NCBI GenBank assembly: GCA_023055425.1
Contig: JALGPY010000012.1
Location: 10,413,922-10,477,921 of the forward strand
Direction of reading: 5' to 3'
DNA: 64,000 bases
DNA from: Linanthus parryae
Taxonomy: Eukaryota > Streptophyta > Magnoliopsida > Ericales > Polemoniaceae
Below, piece by piece: positions 56,801-64,000 of this stretch (positions within the stretch are counted from its first letter, which is position 1; every line of letters begins with the position of its first letter). The position numbers and the translations under genes were made by a program. The notes under the pieces were generated by a model that was not told the origin of the DNA, ran no database searches, and saw only the letters and a list, made by a program, of their open reading frames with translations.

Positions 56801-57817
56801 CCAACAGTCTTCAAAGATTGCCATGATTATGCACAGAGTTGTGATCGCTGTCAACGGACAGGAAATATTTCCCAGCGGAATGAAATGCCCATGACACTTT
56901 GGCAGGCAGTCGAGCCTTTTGACGTTTGGGGTATTGATTTTATGGGTCCTTTCCCTTCGTCTCTGGTAAATATCTACATCTTAGTGGCAGTGGATTACGT
57001 GTCAAAATGGGTGGAAGCAATAGCCTGTCAGAAGAATGATGCGGCAGTCGTGGAAAGATTCCTCAAACGTAACATCTTTACTAGATTCGGAACACCGAGG
57101 GCCATGGTCAGTGATGAAGGTTCTCATTTTATCAATAAAGTCTTTGCCAAGGTTCTAAAGCAGTACGGGGTGTCTATCCATAAGGTATCACTGCCTTATC
57201 ACCCTCAGGCAAACGGGCAAGCAGAAGTGTCCAACAGAGAGATAAAGAGCATACTGGAAAAAACTGTGAATCCTGGACGCAAGGACTGGTCGTTAAAGCT
57301 GGATGATGCCCTCTGGGCATACAGAACTGCTTATAAAACCCCACTGGGAATGTCCCCATAGCAGCTGGTGTTTGGAAAAGCATGTCACTTACCAGTTGAA
57401 TTGGAGCACAAAGCATACTGGGCAATCAAGCAGCTGAATATGGATCACAGTTTATCAGGAAACAAACGGAAGATGGCACTCCTTGAACTGGATGAATTCC
57501 GTAAAACTGCATATGAGAGTGCCAAAATTTATAAAGAAAAAACAAAGAAGTGGCATGACAACCGCATTCTACCAAAGAAGATAGAAATCGGGCAGAAGGT
57601 TCTCCTCTACAACTCAAGGATGAAATTTTATCCAGGGAAGCTGCGCTCAAGATGGTCTTGACCATTTATTGTGAAGGACATTACATCATGGGGAGTGGTG
57701 GAGCTGGAGAAGCCGAGGGATAATACAGTTTTCAAGGTGAATGGGAACAGAGTCAAGCCATACAGAGAACCTCAGGAAATCATGGAGGTAGAGGCAATCT
57801 ACCTCGACCTTCCGTGA
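53823..57817 (+). pseudogene. Athila Pol (protease, RT, RNase H, integrase), broken
   Basis: The protease has ALCDLGASINLM near 54350 and LILGRPF near 54572. Reverse transcriptase has RICMDYQKLN near 55350 and FMDD near 55658. A one-base shift in the A-run at 55736-55740 moves pol to another frame, where RNase H ([21 protein letters not shown]) and integrase follow. Integrase has a zinc-binding H...C region near 56720-56860, then [16 protein letters not shown] and NGQAEVSN. By my count 36 rather than 35 residues separate the second Asp and the Glu. Stops fall at 56717 (TAG), 57359 (TAG) and 57659 (TGA); the frame ends with TGA at 57815. The polyprotein would replicate and integrate the element but cannot be made whole from this copy. 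Confidence 0.92.
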
Positions 57818-57868
57818 TCACAGCAGAGGTAACAAAGTCGGGCTGTCGACTGTAAATCACAAGCGCTG

Positions 57869-57886
57869 GTTGGGAGGCAACCCAAC
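57869..57886 (+). other. Hairpin GTTGGG-AGGCAA-CCCAAC after Athila pol
   Basis: It has a 6-bp perfect stem and a 6-nt loop about 50 bases after the pol stop. A sequence of this form (TTGGGAGGCAACCCAA) is, to my recollection, recurrent at this place in Athila-group elements; its role is not known to me. Confidence 0.6.
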
Positions 57887-57990
57887 ATAGATTAGTTGTT
57901 TTTATATAATTTTTACAATGTTCATAATTTGAGAGAAAAGTGAGAAAGAGGGATTTAATGTTGAACTCAGTGTTTCAGGAATCAGAGGCG

Positions 57991-58503
57991 TGCGTTCAAA
58001 CGCAGACCCACCAACCGACAGAAGAAACACTGGAAACGGCTATAAGTTATGCGTTCAAACGCAGAGGAACTGCGTTCAAACGCAGATCACGCAGTGAAAA
58101 TTTACAGCCACCAAGTGGTGCGTTTAAACGCAACTCATGTGCGTTCAAACGCAAGAAGACAGAGATGAGGTGGAAAAATCTAAGGACGTGCCTTTAGACG
58201 CAGACCCTGCGTTCAAACGCAAGACCCAATCAGCAGAGAATTTCTAGAGACAAGGCGTGCGTTTAAACGCAGAGTATGTGCGTTCAAACGCAGCTAATCA
58301 GAGACATTGCAGAGGACAAGCATTGCGTTCAAACGCAACTCATGTGCGTTCAAACGCAACTCAACAAAACCCAGAAATTTCATGGACCTTCAAGCATTGC
58401 GTTCAAACGCACACCGTGCGTTCAAACGCAGATCATGAGAAATTCAAAATTTCCAGAAAATTATAAGCTATGCGTTCAAACGCACAAGCTGCGTTCAAAC
58501 GCA
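57991..58503 (+). promoter_or_regulatory. Internal paired-palindrome array before ORF3, 15 copies
   Basis: Copies of TGCGTTCAAACGCA and variants start at 57991, 58050, 58071, 58119, 58140, 58189, 58208, 58258, 58279, 58324, 58345, 58398, 58417, 58471 and 58490. After the first single copy they form seven pairs 19-21 bases apart, repeating every 66-74 bases. The intervening sequence is not conserved. The array ends 83 bases before a TATATATA at 58587, almost the same spacing as in the LTRs. Confidence 0.75.
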
Positions 58504-58586
58504 CATTTGCGCGGGATCAAAACTTTCGGAAAAATTTGAAAAAATTTGAAATTTAGGGGCCATTCTGCAATTTCTGAAAATTTTCC

Positions 58587-58594
58587 TATATATA
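58587..58594 (+). promoter_or_regulatory. Candidate internal promoter TATA box for ORF3
   Basis: CCTATATATACTG lies about 310 bases before the ORF3 start codon, after the palindrome array. By analogy with the LTR it would start a separate ORF3 transcript near 58620. No transcript evidence is available. Confidence 0.5.
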
Positions 58595-58898
58595 CTGTAC
58601 GGATGACAGTGACTCATTCTCACCCAAGTCATCCAGTTTTCAACTCTCTCTCTAGAAATTCTCTCTGCCCTAGCAGCCGCCAGAGCAGTCTGCCGCCAGC
58701 AACTTCTGACGACCACCGCAGGACCACCAGAAGGTCAGGAACAGTGTGGGGGTGGTCAAACTCATCCGATCCAAACACCAACAGATCCACTTCAGAGAGA
58801 AATTTCCAGATCTGTACCCGTAAGATTCACTCCGGGTAACCAGGTTCTATCTTTTCATTCTCTTTGAATATTTTCATTTTTACTGTTTGAATCTTGAA

Positions 58899-60575
58899 AT
58901 GGATGAGGATAGTCCTTACATGAGGCCTGATAGGGCGATTGCACCTTTGAACATCATAGACTGCAGATTGCTTAGGGTTGACCATTTCTGCGGCCATAGG
59001 TTTGTTAACATGGAGGCTCACCGTTTCTATCTGCAAGACAAAAAGATTCGGTATGACATACCTGCTGAGAGGACCTTTCCCCGTGATAGAGTAGCAATGG
59101 GGGATGAACTGTTCAACTATACTGGGCAGGATCATTTTGGGGATTTGTTTACTGGTTTTACCAATCTGCAAGTCAGTTCTGTGCTGGCTAAGGAGATTTA
59201 CAGCAATCTCCAGCAGTGCATGAACAGTGAAGCCCAGTCAATTGACTGGATTTACTACAGAAAGAGATGGATTCGAATCACCCCAGAGAGTATCCGAGAG
59301 ATTCTGGGTCTGGAATTAGTGTTGGATGACTGTCAGTTTCAGGAACTGAGGCGTCATCCATCTGAACAGCTTAGTGAGCAGATCTTGACCACCCTGTGTG
59401 CTGGTGTACCAGGCGCTGCTTGGTACTATCCTGAGCGGAGTCCTTCCTACCGGAAACTCCCTGCGACCTACCTGATTCGAGAGGCGAGATGGTGGACCGA
59501 GTGGGTGAACAACAGAGTTGTGGGTATTAAACACTTTACCCGCATTGATTATAATATTGCCCTGTTGGTGTACTGTCTGATGGCCCGAGAGCCTGTGAGC
59601 CTCCTGGAGATCATTTGTGAGTTTTTAAGGGAACGAAGAGAGACCCACAGAAAGAAGGGTTTGGGTCTCCTGGGGATGTTAACAAAAATGGCACAGGATT
59701 ATCTAGTGGTCATTCCTGGCGAGCTGAGAGATATTCGACCACTTCAGGTACGCAAGTACCGAAACATGAGATGTGCGTTGCATGAGGCCGTGCACGGGCC
59801 TCCAGAATTTGTCCAAGTGGACGATGATGATGATGATGCTCCACCTCAGGGTGGGGGTGTTGGCATGCCACCACCACCTCCTCCCGGTGATGGGGGTTTT
59901 CCAGCCTTACCAGGTCCCTTCCGACTGCCACGATCTGCCAGTTCCAGTGAACACTGGCAGGCTGACCCTGACTTAGGGCAGTCCAGCAGAGGGGCCAGGC
60001 GCAGTTCTTTTGGGCGCCTGGAGAGGACTGAGCATGAGGAATGGGTCAGAAAGAAAATTAAGGCCCAAGAAAAAGTACAGAACTACCTGGTAAGGACGGT
60101 CAAGAAAATGGCCAGGGGTCTTGGAAAGTTGTTCAAGACCCAGAAGCATATTTACCACGCTAACACAGCCGCATTGAGAGCTCATGAAGCGGCACTCGCT
60201 GAAATTCAGAGCAACATGCGTGGTAAGAGATTTAACTTTCCGGACCGCTATTCGAGTGATAATTGTCCCAGCTGGACAATGGAGGATAGCCGGTCATATG
60301 ATAGCTTCTCTGGCCATGACCCCACACCGAGCCCTGAACATGCAGACAGTGTAGGTGACCCCGGCAGACCCGGTACCCAGTACCCACCTAGGAGAGAGCA
60401 TGCAGACCCAGGGGCCAGCAGTGCCCATCCCGGCGCCAGCCACGCTGGTACCGCTGCCGCAGCACGCCATGCTGCGAGGAAACGCGCCAGAGGGCGAACC
60501 CCTTCACCATCTCCAGAGCCGACTGACCAGTCTACTCCGGAGAACACAGATTCTAGTTACAGGCCAGATCAGTAG
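58899..60575 (+). CDS. Athila third ORF (558 aa), non-envelope-like
   Basis: The ATG at 58899 (MDEDSPYM) is preferred over an upstream in-frame TTG. The N-terminal 300 residues form a globular Athila ORF-type domain (WIYYRKRWIRITPESIREIL, then ARWWTEWVNNR and MAREPVSLLEIICEFL), of the kind annotated as plant retrotransposon or Athila ORF1 protein. A Pro/Gly-rich linker (VGMPPPPPPGDGG) follows, then a charged, possibly coiled helical stretch, and a disordered Ser/Pro/Ala tail with a basic HAARKRARGR cluster. No signal peptide or membrane helix is visible, so it does not look like an envelope protein. The frame is intact although pol is not. The function is unknown. Confidence 0.75.
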   Translation: MDEDSPYMRPDRAIAPLNIIDCRLLRVDHFCGHRFVNMEAHRFYLQDKKIRYDIPAERTFPRDRVAMGDELFNYTGQDHFGDLFTGFTNLQVSSVLAKEIYSNLQQCMNSEAQSIDWIYYRKRWIRITPESIREILGLELVLDDCQFQELRRHPSEQLSEQILTTLCAGVPGAAWYYPERSPSYRKLPATYLIREARWWTEWVNNRVVGIKHFTRIDYNIALLVYCLMAREPVSLLEIICEFLRERRETHRKKGLGLLGMLTKMAQDYLVVIPGELRDIRPLQVRKYRNMRCALHEAVHGPPEFVQVDDDDDDAPPQGGGVGMPPPPPPGDGGFPALPGPFRLPRSASSSEHWQADPDLGQSSRGARRSSFGRLERTEHEEWVRKKIKAQEKVQNYLVRTVKKMARGLGKLFKTQKHIYHANTAALRAHEAALAEIQSNMRGKRFNFPDRYSSDNCPSWTMEDSRSYDSFSGHDPTPSPEHADSVGDPGRPGTQYPPRREHADPGASSAHPGASHAGTAAAARHAARKRARGRTPSPSPEPTDQSTPENTDSSYRPDQ

Positions 60576-61840
60576 ATTCGCGAGGACGCGCCACCTCTAG
60601 TGTGGGGGTGGGGAATCGTGTCCTCCTGCATAGCCATGTCAGCATATTTTTGTCCATTTTATTTTTCATTTTATTTTCATTTTTGAGTCAGCACATTTTT
60701 TATGTTGAGTCTACCCACCAATCTTTCTGACCTTGCATATTAAAAAAAAAATGGTAAAATATAAATAAATTAAAATTTTTTGAGAAAGGGCAACTTAGGA
60801 CCTAGAAACTGAAGAGAATCCAATGAAAGAGCTCATGAGAGTAGGAAGCACCGTAGTAGGGATACTTAAAATTTTAGTATATTGTGCGCAATTCTCACGA
60901 CAGGATATCCCGGGTATTCAGGAATGTGGAAAGTAGATAACAGGCATACTTTTGACTTCTCTAGTGTGCTAGGCGGATTTGGTCTTTAGATAATTGAATA
61001 TTCTGTTTCCCGTGGAAACTGGTGGACTCTTGGAATCTGGGGTGGACCTTCGTGTAGAGTCGGTTTTATGCGGTACAAGTCTTTGGCCTAAGCGAAGTTG
61101 GAGAATGTACACCACCATCCCTTAAGGTGGTTCCAAGAGAAAATCCTAAAAAGCCCGCACTCTTAAAGCTCTACTGCACAGTTGTAAAAACAGAGGAGAT
61201 CTGAAAAAAAAAATAAAAAAAAAAATAAAAAATAATAATATAATTTGTGCTTAAAGGAGAAACAACATAATGTGCTTCCATTCACATGGAAAATTTGGAT
61301 TCAATCCAATTTAGAGCTTAAGAGGGAAATTAAAGTCAAGCCGTATTACACAGGAGTTGTGTCTCCCAGCAATGGGACAATTTGAAAATCAAACGCAATA
61401 ACGGCTAAGAGGGTCTGAAAACCTCAAATGACTTGGCGAAGAAAAATTATCTGTTGACTTAAGATGCCTGGACCCTCTAAGTCAAAAGACGTGCTTTATC
61501 TTGGTTGCTTTGGTGGATGTTTGGGGATACCTTAGTAAGTTTGTGCACAGGATCAGTTTATATCATTTCTTGCTGCGTGTTGTGGAATTTCAAAATGAGC
61601 TTGTGAGGATTTGATGATTTCAGTTTATGATAGAGAGGTTGCCCAATTTCAGGAAAAAAAAAAAAAAAAAATTGCTGTGTCTTGAGTCAGTTTGTGTATA
61701 TTCTGTACCTGAGTCAGTCATCTATTGAGTCTTTTGGTCTGTGTCATGAATCTGTGAAAAAGGGGAAGTATGCAATTAAAGTATGCAAAAGATGGGTCTG
61801 CAAGGCAGTATGCAAGGGTCTGCTCGGGACGAGCAGAGGT
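60576..61840 (+). other. Athila 3' non-coding region
   Basis: No open frame of note. It contains several A-rich tracts (61204-61243 and near 61654-61670) and GT-rich segments. Such A-rich spacers before the 3' LTR are common in large gypsy elements. Confidence 0.6.
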
Positions 61841-61856
61841 TAGTGTGGGGGTATTT
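61841..61856 (+). promoter_or_regulatory. Athila polypurine tract
   Basis: TAGTGTGGGGGTATTT ends directly at the 3' LTR start (TGACAGC at 61857). A G-rich tract of this form is typical of Athila. Confidence 0.8.
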
Positions 61857-63616
61857 TGACAGCTTGAAAATGGATTAGTCTGGGACATCTTTTTACCATT
61901 GGTTTTAACCCTGTGAGAGTTGAGTTTGGCCATTTTCAGCTTATTTTCCACCTGATACGAGGCAGAGATTTATAGAACATGACTGCAAAATTTGAGTAAT
62001 TTTATGCATACTTTTGTTTGTTGGATATGATCGCGGGTACGTGTTATGATGTGCAGGTAACAGGTGCCGAGAAATGCATGAGATTAACTTGGATGGGAGG
62101 CAGCGTGTCAGGAAAGCTGAGCAGAAAAAAAGAGAAAAAAGGCTAAGTTGTGCGTTCAAACGCAGGGTACCTGCGTTCAGACGCACAGGATGGGAGCAGC
62201 AGGAAAATGGCTGGAAAGTAGGCTAAGCCCTGCGTTCAGACGCAGGCGATCTGCGTTCAAACGCAGGGTTCAGAGTCAGAAGTGCAGAAAGCTAAGGGGT
62301 GCGTTCAAACGCACAACCTGCGTTCAAACGCAGGACTCGACACTCAGAAGAAGAGAAGGCCAAGGATTGCGTTTAAACGCAGGCGAGCTGTGTTCAAACG
62401 CACGTGTCCGAAAAGTCAGGAGCCAGAGGAAGAAAAATGGTTAAGGCCTGCGTTCAAACGCAGGAGGAGTGCGTTCAGACGCACTGCGTTTGAACGCAGG
62501 AGAGTTGCGTTCGAACGCACGGTGGGTTTCCAGAAGCTTCCAGGACGGGTCTTTTCGAGGGTAAAACAGGAATTTCGTGCATCAGTTTTGGAGACTGTGG
62601 CAGTATAAAAGGAGGTGTCCCAGCACTGAATTAGGGTTATGCATACACACTCACACATCTATCATCATCACAGCAGCCAGTTTCAGAGCAGAGCAGGGTT
62701 GGAGCAGAGCAGGATTGGAGCAGTTTTTCAGTATTTCAGCAAATAACTAGTTTGATATTTTCTCTCTTTCATGAAACATTGTTTTTCAATAATGCAAGCT
62801 AGCTAGACCTTTTGCCTAGGTTCTCGGTGAACCTAGGGTTTATGAATTCAGCAGACTTGGTTGTTTGATTTTCAGATGCATGGCTAGCTAAGCCTTAATA
62901 TAGGATGGATTGTTTATTATTCTGTCTTTGATTTTATTTACATACAAGAATGGCTTGATCACCCAGGAGTGTTATAGACAGGATCTGGTGCGCGAGAGTG
63001 ACCAGTGAGAGTTAGGAAGAAAAGACAGGATTTAGTACTCTGCCTTGATGGTCCGAGAGGTGAAAAGAATCAGGGGACTAGCCCAGACGCATTAGACCAA
63101 CTGTTAGACGTTTAGGGGGAGACCGAGAGGAAAACCTGTAACACTAGCAGACTTAGAACGAACCTGCAGATTTAGGTGGACCGAGAGGACCCGAAAATCT
63201 GCAGGAGTGATAGGTGCATGAGACCGAGAGGAGATTGTACTGTTGGTATGCTGGCATAAACAAAACCACCGTGTGTTTCTGAAATCGAATATACCATGAA
63301 AGCTGGAGAGTAACCCTAGGGGATCCTGGAACCTAGATTCTTAGAATTATCAATTTTTACAACTACCGCGATTTCTGCAAAATATTTAAAAGAAAAATAA
63401 AATAAGCTTTTTTAAAATATTGTTTTATTTACTGCAATTTAGTGAGTAGAATCACAGCATAACCTTCCTCCTCTTTAACAAACTTTGTGTCTAATTCTAA
63501 GTCTAATAAGCAACAACTTAAACTGTTCTCGAGGGTTCGACAACCAGAGTCACAATTACATACTCTATATTACTTGATCGTACACTTGCGAAAAAGCAGA
63601 TAGATTTACGCTGTCA
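61857..63616 (+). repeat. Athila 3' LTR (1,760 bp)
   Basis: It matches 50527-52287 with about 20 differences and a 2-base indel near 63206. It ends GCTGTCA and is followed by ATAAC. Confidence 0.96.
62151..62519 (+). promoter_or_regulatory. Paired-palindrome array in the 3' LTR, 12 copies
   Basis: Copies start at 62151, 62172, 62231, 62252, 62300, 62319, 62368, 62389, 62449, 62470, 62485 and 62506, with the same spacing as the 5' LTR. The last ends 84 bases before TATAAAAG at 62604. Compared with the 5' LTR, some copies are closer to perfect (62151, 62485) and one has become the full 14-bp palindrome TGCGTTTAAACGCA (62368). Confidence 0.78.
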
Positions 63617-63664
63617 ATAACCACCAATTATTAAGACAAAGGGAACTAGCAATTGATAAAAGAG

Positions 63665-63680
63665 CTCTCATATGGGAGAG
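63665..63680 (-). other. Tat-2 hairpin CTCTC-CCATAT-GAGAG
   Basis: This is the same stem and loop as after pol in Tat-1 (22723 and 22753), on the Tat-2 sense strand. A second, weaker copy (CTTC-CCATAT-GAGG, one G-U pair as RNA) lies near 63699-63712. Confidence 0.65.
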
Positions 63681-63764
63681 TCGTTATTATTGATTGAATC
63701 CTCATATGGGAAGATATAGCAAAATGTACAGTTCAAATGTAAAGCAAACGCGAAGGAGAAGGTT

Positions 63765-64000
63765 AAGGATAGTACTTTTGGGCCACCGCATATTGATCGG
63801 GGTAGGAGTAGTGGCAGTCCCATGGCATCGTAAGATGTTGCATTAGCAACTATCAAAGACATCCTTGACTTCAAAACTTCCTTCCCGGTTGGTGGCAAAC
63901 TTGGGATGAGCTGCTTCGCGCCTGCAATGGTCGGAAGCTCGCAGGACCAGGTCCCCTATGCGAAGTCCCGATGCTGGACAGTCTTGTTGTAGGCCCTTGA
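63765..64000 (-). pseudogene. Tat-2 pol C-terminus, broken
   Basis: On the minus strand it reads AYNKTVQHRDFA, then after a one-base shift GDLVLRASDHCRREA, HPKFATN and FEVKDVFDS, a stop, and PINMRWPK. These match the end of Tat-1 pol (AYNKTVQRRDFAVGDLVLRASD, PSSINMRW) segment by segment. This is the integrase C-terminal region. The shift near 63951 and the TAA near 63849 make it non-functional. The rest lies outside the window. Confidence 0.88.

Larger units (their letters stand above)
50527..63616 (+). mobile_element. Athila-type Ty3/gypsy element (13.1 kb)
   Basis: LTRs of 1,761 and 1,760 bp (TGACAGC...GCTGTCA) differ at roughly 20 sites by eye (a little over 1%). The tRNA-Asp-type primer site, gag with pol, and a third ORF after a long non-coding stretch are typical of Athila. 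Pol is broken by one frameshift and three stops, plus a shift at the gag/pol junction, so it is not autonomous, although gag and ORF3 are open. Confidence 0.95.
7260..64000 (-). mobile_element. Tat-2: old minus-strand Tat/Retand-type gypsy element, split by three insertions
   Basis: Three separated pieces fit one element read from right to left: the pol C-terminus (64000 to about 63765), the 3' region with hairpins and repeats (63764-63617, continuing 50526-48777), and the opposite-strand accessory gene (9086-7260). The breaks coincide with the Athila insertion (50527-63616, ATAAC on both sides), the LTR array (9087-48776, GTTTT on both sides) and the copia element (to 7259). The order matches intact Tat-1. 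Both ends lie outside the window. Confidence 0.78.

Noticed and set aside
57991..58503. CRISPR-like reading of the palindrome array
   Set aside because: Repeats of 14 bp at alternating 19-21 and about 50-bp distances, present also in the LTRs of the same element, do not fit a CRISPR array.
61204..61243. A-rich tract as the poly(A) tail of a LINE or processed pseudogene
   Set aside because: It lies inside the Athila element between ORF3 and the polypurine tract, with no target duplication or upstream retrocopy.

Overview
The window is plant nuclear DNA made entirely of nested LTR retrotransposons; I see no host gene, rRNA or tRNA. Four kinds of LTR element are recognisable, all typical of flowering plants: a Ty1/copia element, a Tat/Retand-type Ty3/gypsy element (two copies), a chromovirus-like gypsy LTR array, and an Athila-type gypsy element. 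This points to a heterochromatic, perhaps pericentromeric, region of an angiosperm. The species cannot be named from what is visible.

Layout from left to right: (1) 1-7259, a decayed copia element whose 5' LTR begins outside the window. (2) 7260-9086, part of an old minus-strand Tat element ('Tat-2'), carrying exons of its accessory gene. (3) 9087-48776, one chromovirus-like insertion flanked by GTTTT, grown into a tandem array of nine LTR-containing units, mostly about 2.7 kb, ending in a 3.6-kb LTR. (4) Inside unit 3 of that array, 15636-31415, a young and nearly intact Tat element ('Tat-1') flanked by ACTAG, with identical-length 626-bp LTRs. It has gag-pro and pol on the + strand, a long tandem hairpin repeat, and a five-exon gene on the opposite strand. 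(5) 48777-50526, more of Tat-2. (6) 50527-63616, an Athila-type element flanked by ATAAC. (7) 63617-64000, the end of the Tat-2 pol. Removing the inserts joins the Tat-2 pieces (63.6-64.0 kb, 48.8-50.5 kb, 7.3-9.1 kb) in the same order as in Tat-1.

Two signals stand out. First, both Tat copies carry, antisense to gag-pol, a spliced gene with a plant mobile domain (PMD). In Tat-1 all five exons join in phase, for about 1,325 codons. Being antisense, its introns are not removed from the genomic RNA, which explains how an intron-containing gene survives retrotransposition. Second, the Athila element carries 39 copies of a near-palindromic 14-mer (TGCGTTCAAACGCA and variants). They are arranged as pairs 19-21 bp apart, and each of the three clusters ends 83-84 bp before a TATA box: one in each LTR and one before the third ORF. 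This looks like a cis-regulatory module used at both the LTR promoter and an internal promoter.

Other points are stem-covarying hairpins in the Tat 3' region, a duplicated integrase zinc-binding domain in Tat-1, and higher-order structure within the LTR array. Translations, splice sites and LTR comparisons were done by eye.
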